Of a stretch of 64,000 nt of DNA, positions 10,284 through 19,736 are shown one piece after another; the first letter of the stretch is position 1, and each line of letters opens with the position of its first letter. The stretch covers positions 1 through 64,000 of the forward strand of contig CAYMUL010000011.1 in the NCBI GenBank assembly GCA_964393605.1, in the 5' to 3' direction. This DNA comes from CAYMUL01 sp964393605. GTDB lineage: Bacteria > Bacteroidota > Ignavibacteria > Ignavibacteriales > Ignavibacteriaceae. The translations under genes and the position numbers were made by a program. The notes below the pieces were generated by a model. That model ran no database searches and was not told where the DNA came from. It worked only from the letters and a program-made list of their open reading frames with translations.

Positions 10284-12368
10284 TTGAAGCCTAAAAGATT
10301 CCATTTGATCTCTTCAAAGTACGTATCAATCAAATCTGGAGTATCTGCAGTTGCAACCATTTTTATGTTTATTCTTTTTTTCAATGGTTGCGAATTGAAA
10401 CAACCCACACTGCCTAGTTGGGATGTGGAGTTGAATGCCCCGGTTTTTAATCGTACTTATGATCTCAAAACAATAATTGATCGAGACACATCAGTATTAA
10501 AATATTATAAAGATCCGACAAATCTTGGTTTATTATATTTTGCCGACACAAAAGATATCAACCCAATCAGAGTAGAAGATAAACTTACATTCACAGACGT
10601 GAATACAGGTGCATCCTCCAAAGTCGGGCAAATTAAAATAACCGATCCCCAACCTGTAACAGCCGCACTTGAAGTTGATGCTTGGTCAGGAATACAGCCC
10701 GGGCAGACAGTAGTTTTTCCTGCAATATCTCCGCGCCCGGCAGGGAAAAATTTCGATGTTGTACAACAATTTGAAAGTGCCACTTTTGATCAGGGAACTT
10801 TGAAATTGACTTTCGTGAACAACAACGGACCAATTCAAATTACGCTCGCCAACATTATCATTAGAGATATCAATGATAACCCGATATTATTTGATTTAAA
10901 TACTCATGTAATGAATCCGGGTGAATCGAAGGTAATACCATTTGACCTCGCAGGCAAAACACTTCCGAATCAGTTATCGGTGCAATGTCAATTCAGCACT
11001 CCCGGTAGCGGCGGAAACGCTATTACTATTCCTGCCGGTGCGGCAACTAACTTTACTGCCGCGTTTGAGAATTTGATAATTGCAGAAGCGACTGCAATAC
11101 TTCCTCAACAAAATCCTTTTTCTCTCGATAGTACTTTTGTACTTGATGATTCCACATATCTTCAATCCGTTGTTTTCAATACGGGTGTGTTGAATCTAAA
11201 AGTTACGAATAACTTAGACACTGAAATTGATATTACTCTCACATTACCGAATTTAAAAAATCCAACTAACCAACCATTCACTCAAAGTTTTACTCTTACG
11301 AGAAAAAATACCGCAGGTGCTTTTAAGGATGTAAAAGTTGATCCAATGACAGATTGGTCAATCTCCTCATCAACGCTAACAAATAAATTGGCATACTCTG
11401 TAACTGCGACTGCAAAGGCAACTACAACTGCCAGGACAATTAATAAAAACGATAGCATGTCTGTTCTAATTACTCTAACAAATTCTACGTTAAAATCATT
11501 CACTGGTAAACTGAAGCCGACTCACCTTGATATTGCCGAGTCTGCGATTGATTTGAACCTGAGCGATTTATCAACTAAATTCACGGTCAGTCAAATTAAT
11601 TTTGATAACCCGCAAATTGATTTACTCCTCGGTTCTTCTTCAAGTATTCAGTTGGGATTCAGCGGAGTTATCAGAGGCACTAACGGTGTTCAAACGAGAA
11701 CAATCAATATTCCTTATTCGATATTAAGTTCGGGCGCAACGACAGTTTCGCTTTCTCAAGTAGAATTGGAAAGTTTCTTCAACGGGTTCTCCTCAAAACT
11801 TCCCGATAGTCTTTATATTGTTGGAAGTGCGATCGTAAATCCTAATTACTCTACCGGCACAATAGCAAACACTGATTCTATTTACGGAGATGCTGAAATT
11901 GAAATTCCACTCAAGGTTGGAATTAGCGGTGGTCTTTTCCGCGATAGCACCGAATTCAGTTTTTCGGGTGACAATCAAAAACAAATTGACCAACTTCTCA
12001 ATGCAGCAGTTGGATTAAAATTAGTGAACGGACTTCCGATTCTAATTCAATTTTCAGGCAGACTTTATGATGAGGGGAACAATTTCCTGATGTTCTTTCC
12101 ACCCCAGCGAACTACTCAAGATACGCTGGTAAGCATTGCCGCAGGTGCTGTTGATGCCAATGGTAAAGTTATTACTCCAAAACAGGATAGTGTGCTCGTT
12201 CAAATTAATGCAGATGAATTCGATAAACTTGCAAAAGCAAAATATATGATCACTACTTTGAAAATGAGTACAACCGGCGGAGGTACTCAAGCCGTTCAGT
12301 TCAGAACTTCTGATGAAATCGGAATTCGAGGGTTTGGACAAATTAAATACAGAGTTAAAGAAGATTGA
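10284..12368 (+). CDS. Large envelope lipoprotein of unknown function
   Basis: Translation starts at TTG (10284), supported by AAAGGAG seven bases upstream. The 694-residue product has an N-terminal hydrophobic segment ending 'FFNGCELKQPTLPSWDVELN', which suggests lipid attachment at Cys 36. The rest is Thr/Ser/Asn-rich and predicted to be repeated beta-sandwich domains ('LKVTNNLDTEIDITLTLPNL' is typical), with no catalytic motif I can name. The stop overlaps an alternative TTG start of the next gene, and the next gene's own ribosome site lies 3 bases further on, so this lipoprotein and the following barrel protein are probably translated together and may work as a surface pair. Confidence 0.72.
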   Translation: MKPKRFHLISSKYVSIKSGVSAVATIFMFILFFNGCELKQPTLPSWDVELNAPVFNRTYDLKTIIDRDTSVLKYYKDPTNLGLLYFADTKDINPIRVEDKLTFTDVNTGASSKVGQIKITDPQPVTAALEVDAWSGIQPGQTVVFPAISPRPAGKNFDVVQQFESATFDQGTLKLTFVNNNGPIQITLANIIIRDINDNPILFDLNTHVMNPGESKVIPFDLAGKTLPNQLSVQCQFSTPGSGGNAITIPAGAATNFTAAFENLIIAEATAILPQQNPFSLDSTFVLDDSTYLQSVVFNTGVLNLKVTNNLDTEIDITLTLPNLKNPTNQPFTQSFTLTRKNTAGAFKDVKVDPMTDWSISSSTLTNKLAYSVTATAKATTTARTINKNDSMSVLITLTNSTLKSFTGKLKPTHLDIAESAIDLNLSDLSTKFTVSQINFDNPQIDLLLGSSSSIQLGFSGVIRGTNGVQTRTINIPYSILSSGATTVSLSQVELESFFNGFSSKLPDSLYIVGSAIVNPNYSTGTIANTDSIYGDAEIEIPLKVGISGGLFRDSTEFSFSGDNQKQIDQLLNAAVGLKLVNGLPILIQFSGRLYDEGNNFLMFFPPQRTTQDTLVSIAAGAVDANGKVITPKQDSVLVQINADEFDKLAKAKYMITTLKMSTTGGGTQAVQFRTSDEIGIRGFGQIKYRVKED

Positions 12369-12379
12369 TAGAGGAAAAA

Positions 12380-13810
12380 ATGAAACAAGCATTATTATTT
12401 ATTTTGATTTTAACTTCTACAAGCTCAATAATATTTCCACAGGGAACCGGCTCAACCGGCGCAATGGATGCGCGGACAACCGCAATGGGAAGAACTTACA
12501 CTATTGTATCAAGAGGTGTTTATTCTTTCGGAAGGAATCCTGCTAATCTTATGCTTTCGGAAAATAAGCATTTCGAATTCGCAACATACCTTCCTTTGCC
12601 AAATTTAAACTTCCGAGTAGGTACGGATTTTATTAATCTTGAAGAATATAATTATTTCTTCGGTGGTGAAACCGATGCAACAGGTGCAACGGTTGGCAAA
12701 TCCCTCAACGAAGATGATAAACAGAGAATGATCGATCTGTTTGAAGATGGCGGTAATGTTTTTTCCGAAATTAACTTAACTCATTTTGCGTTGACCTACA
12801 AAGTCAGTGAAAAAATCGGTGCTTTCGGTTTTTCAATTGGGGATGCGGTGAATGTTGGACTAAAACTTCCTGCCGGCATTGTTGACTTAGCTTTATATGG
12901 AAATCCAATCGGAAAGGTTTATAATTTCAACGACCTTGATATTAATTTTTCATGGTTAAGAAATTATAATATTACTTATGCGCGTGATTTACCGTTTGTT
13001 TTCCCTAAAGTATTTAAACAATTCTCTCTTGGTCTTTCACTGAAAATAGTTCAAGGGTTTGCTTACACTCGTGTTGAAAAGGTGAATACTACTTTCACTA
13101 CAACAGCTCAAAACGAAATTGTCGGCGATGCAAATATTTTAGCTTTCACAGCGTTTTCTCCGGATTTCGGTATCAAGTATGATTTTGAAAGTATCGAAAA
13201 GCAATCCTCATATTCTTTCTTTCCCAAAGCCGCGGGAAGCGGAACAGGATTTGACATCGGTATTGCTACCGTCCTTTCTGAAAAAGTTAAAGTAGGATTG
13301 GCAATTACTGATATTGGTTCTATGACTTGGGATAAAGGAACCGCACAATTTGTTTCTTCGGGTAATTTCAAAATTGATGATATACTCGACTCAAAACAAA
13401 CGGACACACTGAAGAATGCTTTCATCGGAGAAGCTAAACCACTTAGTAGTTTTACTTCTAAGTTGCCAACTGCATTGCGACTTGGCGTCTCATACCAGTT
13501 TTACGGTTCGCAAGATTCAAGCGGCTACCTTCTCAGTTTAGATTATAATCAGGGATTAAATGAGGAACCGGGAAACACACTTACACCTCGTGTATCTTTA
13601 GGTGGAGAATGGAACCCGGGAAGATGGTGGCCTTATCTTCGCGGCGGATTTTCGTTCGGTGGATTAGTCGGCTTCACTTGGGCAATTGGAGGGGGAGTCG
13701 GACTTGGACCGGCAAAACTTGATATTGCTATAACTGATTTTCAAAATGCAATTGCACCGAACAGCGCAAAGCGTTTAGCATTTTACTTCAGTTCGCGCTG
13801 GATTTTCTAA
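12380..13810 (+). CDS. Outer-membrane beta-barrel protein (DUF5723-like)
   Basis: I place the start at ATG 12380, which has GAGGAAA upstream; an in-frame TTG at 12365 is the alternative. A signal peptide ends near 'SIIFPQG'. Next comes 'GAMDARTTAMGRTYTIVSRG' and 'FGRNPANL', the start pattern of PorV/FadL-like and DUF5723 barrels ('A-M-G-x-A-x-x-A ... N-P-A'). The chain is rich in alternating aromatic/hydrophobic strands and ends with Phe ('FYFSSRWIF'), a typical outer-membrane insertion signal. The product is about 476 residues. It follows the lipoprotein gene and meets the LptG-like gene head-on with no spacer. Confidence 0.75.
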   Translation: MKQALLFILILTSTSSIIFPQGTGSTGAMDARTTAMGRTYTIVSRGVYSFGRNPANLMLSENKHFEFATYLPLPNLNFRVGTDFINLEEYNYFFGGETDATGATVGKSLNEDDKQRMIDLFEDGGNVFSEINLTHFALTYKVSEKIGAFGFSIGDAVNVGLKLPAGIVDLALYGNPIGKVYNFNDLDINFSWLRNYNITYARDLPFVFPKVFKQFSLGLSLKIVQGFAYTRVEKVNTTFTTTAQNEIVGDANILAFTAFSPDFGIKYDFESIEKQSSYSFFPKAAGSGTGFDIGIATVLSEKVKVGLAITDIGSMTWDKGTAQFVSSGNFKIDDILDSKQTDTLKNAFIGEAKPLSSFTSKLPTALRLGVSYQFYGSQDSSGYLLSLDYNQGLNEEPGNTLTPRVSLGGEWNPGRWWPYLRGGFSFGGLVGFTWAIGGGVGLGPAKLDIAITDFQNAIAPNSAKRLAFYFSSRWIF

Positions 13811-14893
13811 TTACTGTTTTACTTTAATCAGATTAATAATTGCACCGGCGAGGAACAAGATATTCACAATCCATGCGGTAAGAACGGGATCTAACGCACC
13901 GTTCTTGCCGTATGCTTGAGTTACCTTCAACAAAACGAGATAAATAAAAGTAATTAAAATATTTATTCCCACCTGAATAGCTAACCCACCTTTTCTTTTG
14001 TTTGTTGAAAGCGGCAAACCAAATAATACAACTACTAAACTCGCCAATGCAAATGAGTAACGAGAGTAATATTCTATCATTACTCTTTTGGGATCAGTGC
14101 CGGAACGAACTTGATCATCGATTAAATTTTTGAGTTCATTCAAATCCATTTCGTCCGGTTTTCGCTGTTTGCTGTTTAAGTCTTGCGGTTTAAAATTTAA
14201 ATAAGAAAATTCTTTTTGTTGGAATGATTCGAATTCATCATCATAATTTGAAAAGTATCGTTGAGTTCCCACATGCCCAATCCAAACATTTTTTGTGGTA
14301 TCGAATTTAAGATTTTGCATATCAATCCTCGAAATCATTCGCGTTAGATCATTTTTATCAAATTCCTGAATTCCGGTTCGCACTGCTTGAAGATTATTCT
14401 CATCATAGTACGAGATGTTGATGATGCGGGTTTTCGAATCTTGAAAAAAAATATTACTTCCGCTTTGAGAAAATCCTTTCCTCAAATAATTTCTTTCGAT
14501 TGCAATTTTGTGTTTGTTTGCAAGCGGCACAACATAACCGCTGAAGTAAACGGCGCCCCAGCTCAATATCACGGTTACAATAATTATTGGAAGCATGAAA
14601 CGATACAAACTTACTCCACTTGCTTTTATTGCCGTAAGTTCATTCAAGTTTGACATTTTACCGGCGGTGAATAAACCTGCGAACAATACCGACACGGGCA
14701 GCATCAACTTAATTATTTCAGGAGCGAAGACAGAATAATATTCAAAGACAACAGCAGTGTTCACATTCTGGTCTATAAAGTCGTCAAGATTTTCAAGCAT
14801 ATCGACGATGACAAAAAGCAACGTGAACGCAAGCAGTCCGAAAACAACCGATTGTATGAACTGTTTAACTAAGTAACGATCAAGTATTTTCAA
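13811..14893 (-). CDS. LptF/LptG-family permease (LptG-like)
   Basis: The 360-residue membrane protein fits the YjgP/YjgQ family: 'ILDRYLVKQFIQSVVFGLLAF' at the N-terminus, transmembrane helices near residues 15-35, 60-80 and 100-120, a large periplasmic beta-jellyroll domain, then three helices at the end ('SRYSFALASLVVVLFGLPLS'). LptF and LptG form the inner-membrane channel of the ABC exporter that moves lipopolysaccharide towards the outer membrane. It overlaps the upstream family member by 14 bases, so the two are translated together and probably form the heterodimer. Confidence 0.85.
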   Translation of the reverse strand: MKILDRYLVKQFIQSVVFGLLAFTLLFVIVDMLENLDDFIDQNVNTAVVFEYYSVFAPEIIKLMLPVSVLFAGLFTAGKMSNLNELTAIKASGVSLYRFMLPIIIVTVILSWGAVYFSGYVVPLANKHKIAIERNYLRKGFSQSGSNIFFQDSKTRIINISYYDENNLQAVRTGIQEFDKNDLTRMISRIDMQNLKFDTTKNVWIGHVGTQRYFSNYDDEFESFQQKEFSYLNFKPQDLNSKQRKPDEMDLNELKNLIDDQVRSGTDPKRVMIEYYSRYSFALASLVVVLFGLPLSTNKRKGGLAIQVGINILITFIYLVLLKVTQAYGKNGALDPVLTAWIVNILFLAGAIINLIKVKQ

Positions 14894-16262
14894 TATCGTT
14901 TTCTTCCTGTTGTCTAAAGTTTTTTGGAATGAATTTTTTCATCCATGAAAAATCAATCGTTAAAGTTTCTTTTACACTTCTGAGAGTTAGAAAAACACCT
15001 AACAAACCCACTAAAATATTTGCCGCCCACATTCCCCAAAAAGGAGTGATAATGCCGCGGTCGGCAAGTTTTTCTCCGCCGATAAGAAATGCCCAATAAA
15101 TCAAAAAGAAAAATAGACTAACGCTCGCCGCCATTCCGAATCCGCCTTTGCGTGTCATAACTCCCAACGGTGCGCCCAACAAAATAAAAACTATACACGC
15201 AACCGGTATCGAGTATTTTTTATTTATCTCAACTAAATAAGAATCAATTTCATTATTGATGAAAGTAATTCTTGTGTGAGATGAAAGGATTGCATTCTTA
15301 TTTGATCTTGCTTTTTCAATCGCTTGTGAATAAGTAAAAGCATCATATTTTTTCGGAGAAAAATTTTGTGAAACTGATTTGATGTATGTATCACCAAGAA
15401 AAAATCTATCGACTTGTTCGAAATAAGTTGAATCATATTGCAGTTTTGTTTTAAGCAAACTATCGACGCGAACTTGCATATCGGCGGCGCTGAGTTCACG
15501 ATCGCCGCGATGGCTGCTGCCCGGCGAGGTTTGTTGAAATGAAAATTGTTCACCGTTGAGAAGAAGCCGATGTTTATTAAAAGATAATTTTCTGTAAAGA
15601 TTTGTTCCCGAAGCATCACTCTCGTGGATTTCCCCATCGAACAAATCCATCACAAGTTTCGATTGTCTTTCGGAAAAATATATTCTTCCTTTCTTTGCAG
15701 TAACTATATTTATTTTACTCGCAAGTGTATAATCGAAGATTGTCATATTGTAAAGGTAGTTTGATTCAGCATCAATCTCCCGCGCGAGCAAAGCGTAATT
15801 ATCTATCTCTTGCGAAAACACTCCCGGCTCTAACGATAAGGTCGGCTTCTTTTGTGAAATATCGCTCATCAAAATCTTTGCCTGATGATTTGCATCGGGA
15901 AGAACTTCATTATTAAAGAGCACGAGTAAATATGCTACAGCCATACTCGCGATAAACGGACCTGCAATCATGCGATAAAGACTAATGCCGGAAGCTTTCA
16001 TAATGGTAACTTCGTTGTTTTGAGACATTCCACCGAACGCCATTAGCGAGGCAATCAAAACGCTCATCGGAATTACCAAAACCACCATCCATGCGAGGTT
16101 GTAGGCAATCAGTTGCAAAATTATCCAGTTATCAAGCCCTTTACCGACAAGGCGATCGGCGAATTTCATTAAAAATTGAAGTAGAAAAATTCCCATCAAT
16201 GTTATCGATGAAAATAAAAAGGGGACGAGATGATTTTTAAGAATATACCGTAGTAAAATCAT
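14880..16262 (-). CDS. LptF/LptG-family permease (LptF-like)
   Basis: The 460-residue protein has the family start 'LLRYILKNHLVPFLFSSIT', the conserved 'FGGMSQNNEVTIMKASGISLYRM' region (residues about 74-96) and C-terminal membrane helices including 'YSIPVACIVFILLGAPLGVM'. It is longer than its partner because of a bigger periplasmic domain. Role as in the lipopolysaccharide exporter is from family knowledge. It is the first gene of a two-gene minus-strand operon divergent from the gene at 16346. The ATPase LptB is not nearby, which is usual. Confidence 0.85.
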   Translation of the reverse strand: MILLRYILKNHLVPFLFSSITLMGIFLLQFLMKFADRLVGKGLDNWIILQLIAYNLAWMVVLVIPMSVLIASLMAFGGMSQNNEVTIMKASGISLYRMIAGPFIASMAVAYLLVLFNNEVLPDANHQAKILMSDISQKKPTLSLEPGVFSQEIDNYALLAREIDAESNYLYNMTIFDYTLASKINIVTAKKGRIYFSERQSKLVMDLFDGEIHESDASGTNLYRKLSFNKHRLLLNGEQFSFQQTSPGSSHRGDRELSAADMQVRVDSLLKTKLQYDSTYFEQVDRFFLGDTYIKSVSQNFSPKKYDAFTYSQAIEKARSNKNAILSSHTRITFINNEIDSYLVEINKKYSIPVACIVFILLGAPLGVMTRKGGFGMAASVSLFFFLIYWAFLIGGEKLADRGIITPFWGMWAANILVGLLGVFLTLRSVKETLTIDFSWMKKFIPKNFRQQEENDIENT

Positions 16263-16316
16263 GTTCTAAATATATTAAAGTGAAACGATATAAATAAGAT
16301 TTAATAATAGATTGTG

Positions 16317-16324
16317 TATTTTTG
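16317..16324 (+). promoter_or_regulatory. Bacteroidota-type -7 box for the 16346 operon
   Basis: TATTTTTG matches the TAnnTTTG box of the Bacteroidota housekeeping sigma factor and lies 21 bases before the ATG at 16346, in the divergent spacer with the LptF-like gene. I see no good TTG box at the ideal distance upstream. Confidence 0.4.
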
Positions 16325-16345
16325 AAGTGTAAAAAAATATTATAA

Positions 16346-17398
16346 ATGAAAAAAATTTTTACTCTTTCACTTTTTATTTTTATCGGAATTTCCTTCCCGC
16401 AAATCACTCTTGAACAAGCCGAAAATTATCCGCGATGGATGAAATCGGGAAGCTTTCGAACCGACCAAACTTCGGGAATCACATTTCTTGGGAGAGGCAA
16501 AAAGAATATTCTCAATTTTTTAATCGCTGATGATATTGGAGATATTTATCGCTTTCAAATTCGCAATGATTCTATATTCAATTTTGAGAAAGTAATCTTT
16601 TCGAGCAGAGCAAAAAAAATCCTTAATAAATTTGTAAAGAAAGATTTTGAAGAAATTTTTTATGATCACCATACCGACAAAGTATATCTCTCAATTGAAG
16701 GAAACGAGTTTTATGATAAACTCCCGGGCAAAAAAGAAAATTATCTTTCACTAAAAGAATCTGTCGGAATTTATCAAGTGAAATTTTCCGGCTCACCGAA
16801 AACATCAAATAAGATTATTGATGTAAAAAAACTTCCGATTCGACCGGACTTAGAATTTTACGAATACGTTTCGAACAATTTCGGGTTTGAAGGCGCGGCT
16901 GTTGATGAAAATTATTTCTACTTCGGCTTTGAAGGTTTTGCGAGCGGCAAAATTGCAATCGATAGTGCTGTAATTTTTGTGGTTGAGAAAAAATCATTAA
17001 CCATCCAAAAGAAAATATTTACCGGCGCATTGAAAATTCAAAGTATCTGCGGATTATTCTGCGCGGAAAACTTCTCTCTTTGGGGAGTCGATCGGAATAA
17101 AAGGGAAGTATTTTTTATTAAACTTGATGAAAAATTAAATATAATTGAATATGAAAAATTTCAACTTAATAGCCCCATTCCACATTACAACAATCTGGAA
17201 TATGTAATGATGTTGGAATCAATTACGATGGACGATAAAAAAAATATTTACATGATTGATGATCCATGGAAAAGTTTTTTTGTGCCATCTTCAGAAACGT
17301 TAAACATGTTAGATAAAAAAACAAGAAATAATTTCAAGGATTTTATTCCCGTGATTCATAAATACAAAATTTCAAAATTCAACGGAGGCGCTCAATGA
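16346..17398 (+). CDS. Secreted protein, possibly a beta-propeller
   Basis: The 350-residue product has a signal peptide (about residues 1-18, 'LFIFIGISFPQ') and no T9SS tail. Repeated short strands such as 'QTSGITFLGRG', 'NFGFEGAAVDENYFYFGFEG' and 'LWGVDRNKREVFFIKL' suggest a six-bladed propeller of the phytase/SdiA-regulated kind, but this is only a fold guess. Its stop overlaps the start of the M20 dipeptidase gene by 4 bases (ATGA), with the GGAGG ribosome site for that gene inside its last codons. It opens a run of six features read in the same direction up to ssrA. Confidence 0.65.
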   Translation: MKKIFTLSLFIFIGISFPQITLEQAENYPRWMKSGSFRTDQTSGITFLGRGKKNILNFLIADDIGDIYRFQIRNDSIFNFEKVIFSSRAKKILNKFVKKDFEEIFYDHHTDKVYLSIEGNEFYDKLPGKKENYLSLKESVGIYQVKFSGSPKTSNKIIDVKKLPIRPDLEFYEYVSNNFGFEGAAVDENYFYFGFEGFASGKIAIDSAVIFVVEKKSLTIQKKIFTGALKIQSICGLFCAENFSLWGVDRNKREVFFIKLDEKLNIIEYEKFQLNSPIPHYNNLEYVMMLESITMDDKKNIYMIDDPWKSFFVPSSETLNMLDKKTRNNFKDFIPVIHKYKISKFNGGAQ

Positions 17399-18762
17399 GC
17401 AAAGTTATAGATTACATTCAACAAAACAATGAACGATACATAAACGAGTTAAAAGAATTTTTACGAATTCAAAGCGTAAGCACTTTACCCGAACACAAAG
17501 ACGATATGCAAAGTTGTGCAAATTTTGTCGCTGCAAAATTAAAAGATGCAGGATTAACCAAAGCGGAAGTTTTTCAAACCGAAGGACATCCGATTGTGTA
17601 CGGCGAATGGCTCGGCGCTAAAGGAAAACCGACTGTGCTCATTTACGGTCACTACGATGTTCAACCCGTCGATCCGATTGATCTTTGGGAAACCCCACCT
17701 TTCGAACCAACGATAAAAGACGGAAAAGTTTTTGCTCGCGGTGCAACCGACGACAAAGGACAAGTCTTCACACACATTAAAAGCGTCGAAGCATTTTTCA
17801 AATCGGGTGAAGCATTACCTGTGAACGTTAAATTTTTGATCGAAGGTGAAGAAGAAATCGGAAGTCCGAATCTTGTTCCTTTCGTTACAAAACATAAAGA
17901 GATGTTAAAGTGTGATTCAGTAGTCATCTCCGATACTTCACTCTATTCCGAAGGAGTTCCGACAATAACTTATGGCTTGCGAGGTTTATGTTTTATGGAA
18001 GTGGAAGTTACAGGACCGAAAAGAGACTTACACTCCGGCTCCTACGGCGGTGCGGTTGCAAACCCGGTTAATGTTTTAGCAAAGATGATTTCTAAACTTG
18101 TCGATAAAAAAGGAAAAATAAGAATAAAAAATTTTTACGATGATGTTCTGCAACTAACAAAAGAAGAGAGAAAGAATATTAAAAAGCTAAGATTCTCCGA
18201 TAAAAAATTTGCAACCGAACTCGGCGTAAAAGAATTAGCAGGCGAATCAGGATTTTCTACTCTTGAAAGAATCTGGGCGCGTCCTACTTTAGATTGCAAC
18301 GGCATTTGGGGTGGCTTCACAGGTAAAGGGGCAAAGACTATCATTCCTTCAAAAGCTTCGGCGAAAATTAGTATGAGGTTAGTGCCGAATCAAACCCCAA
18401 AAAAAATTGCAAAACTTTTTGAAACACATTTTCGTTCATTCGCTCCGAAATCTGTTTCTGTGAAAGTTACAGAACTTCACGGTGGTGATTCTGTTTTAAC
18501 TCCGCTTGATTCGAAAGCTACGTTAGCCGCATCGCGCGCAATGGAAAAAGCGTTCGGTAAAAAAATTGTGTACATGAGGGAAGGCGGTAGTATTCCAATT
18601 GTTGCCGCATTTCAAAAAATATTGAAAGCACCGAGTGTCTTAATGGGCTTCGGTTTGAACTCGGAAAATCTTCACTCTCCGAACGAACATTTTTCTTTGA
18701 AACATTTTGCACTCGGAATTAAAAGTTCCTCACTATTCTTTGATGAGTTTGCGAATAGTTAA
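17395..18762 (+). CDS. M20-family dipeptidase
   Basis: The 455-residue zinc peptidase contains the first metal ligand region 'LIYGHYDVQPVDP' near residue 80, the bridging Asp region 'GATDDKGQ' near 120, the catalytic Glu pair 'IEGEEEIGSPN' near 152, and a final His region 'SENLHSPNEHF' near 425. The central dimerisation domain is present ('DLHSGSYGGAVANP'). It should split dipeptides or related short amides in the cytosol; no signal peptide is present. It overlaps its neighbours on both sides, so it is in an operon with them. Confidence 0.88.
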   Translation: MSKVIDYIQQNNERYINELKEFLRIQSVSTLPEHKDDMQSCANFVAAKLKDAGLTKAEVFQTEGHPIVYGEWLGAKGKPTVLIYGHYDVQPVDPIDLWETPPFEPTIKDGKVFARGATDDKGQVFTHIKSVEAFFKSGEALPVNVKFLIEGEEEIGSPNLVPFVTKHKEMLKCDSVVISDTSLYSEGVPTITYGLRGLCFMEVEVTGPKRDLHSGSYGGAVANPVNVLAKMISKLVDKKGKIRIKNFYDDVLQLTKEERKNIKKLRFSDKKFATELGVKELAGESGFSTLERIWARPTLDCNGIWGGFTGKGAKTIIPSKASAKISMRLVPNQTPKKIAKLFETHFRSFAPKSVSVKVTELHGGDSVLTPLDSKATLAASRAMEKAFGKKIVYMREGGSIPIVAAFQKILKAPSVLMGFGLNSENLHSPNEHFSLKHFALGIKSSSLFFDEFANS

Positions 18763-19736
18763 TGAATAAAATTTCATTTCATCGAATCTTTTTTTTCTTG
18801 ACCATTACTGCGTTAATTTTCTTCGCGTCTTGCTCTGATGAACCCGATGTAGATAAAAAATCTGACGACAAAATTAATCGCGCCGATATTCCCGAAGGAC
18901 AGGAAGAGCAGGTTGAATTTAATCCTTACAAAGATTACGAAATTGTTGAATACAATTTGCGTGAGCGAGAAAAACTTGCAGGCAAAAGATTTCCGTGCGA
19001 TACACTCTCGCTTGCACAATTCATTCTTGACGAAGCAAAAAATTTAGGGGAGAAGGGCTCATACTTAATGGACTTTGATAAAATTTTTACTTACAGTGTC
19101 CCTTCCTACGCCACAGTTTATGAAAAAAGAAATGATACAACGTATATCTTCGCGCTCATTGCAAAATCAAGATTGAGCGATGATCGTGATATTCGTGTTG
19201 TTGAGCCGAAAAATCTGATTGGTTTTTTACAAAGTTACATCGATCTTGATAGCACCGAACTTGGTACAGCACTTTTTTATTTAACTCTTTACCGGTGTAT
19301 TGAGAACAAGTTCGAAATGGTTTGGGAAGCTGAAGTTCCCAATCATGGCGGCTTTAATAAAATGTGGATGAGAAAATGGGATGCTCGAAAAGATACTATT
19401 AAAGTCGGCAGAAAAAATTCTCAAACAATTGCATCGGGAACGCCGTACATTCAAGTTCAATTTCATTGGGCAATAGGGCAGGGACATTTCGACTTTAATT
19501 ATTTTCTTGTTGACGGAATTGAAAAACATCCTCACTTGCTACTAACTTATATCGGAATTAATTTTAAACGAACAATGACAAATTTGAATGACGATAAATT
19601 CCCGGATTATTATGAATATCTTTATTATGATACAGGAGATAGAGTTAGAGCCGTGGATTCAATCGGTTTTGTTTGGAGAGAAAAAGATAGTTTATACTAC
19701 AACACGCGAAACCCGCGACAGACCCGTAAATATTGA
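18762..19736 (+). CDS. Lipoprotein of unknown function
   Basis: The 324-residue protein begins with a hydrophobic segment ending in 'ALIFFASCSDEPDVDKK', a convincing lipoprotein signal with Cys 24 followed by an acidic stretch. The mature part carries no motif I recognise; it is rich in aromatic and charged residues ('GGFNKMWMRKWDARKDTIKVG'-like segment near residue 197). The start codon overlaps the dipeptidase stop by one base and the stop overlaps the next gene by 4 bases. Function is unknown. Confidence 0.7.
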   Translation: MNKISFHRIFFFLTITALIFFASCSDEPDVDKKSDDKINRADIPEGQEEQVEFNPYKDYEIVEYNLREREKLAGKRFPCDTLSLAQFILDEAKNLGEKGSYLMDFDKIFTYSVPSYATVYEKRNDTTYIFALIAKSRLSDDRDIRVVEPKNLIGFLQSYIDLDSTELGTALFYLTLYRCIENKFEMVWEAEVPNHGGFNKMWMRKWDARKDTIKVGRKNSQTIASGTPYIQVQFHWAIGQGHFDFNYFLVDGIEKHPHLLLTYIGINFKRTMTNLNDDKFPDYYEYLYYDTGDRVRAVDSIGFVWREKDSLYYNTRNPRQTRKY

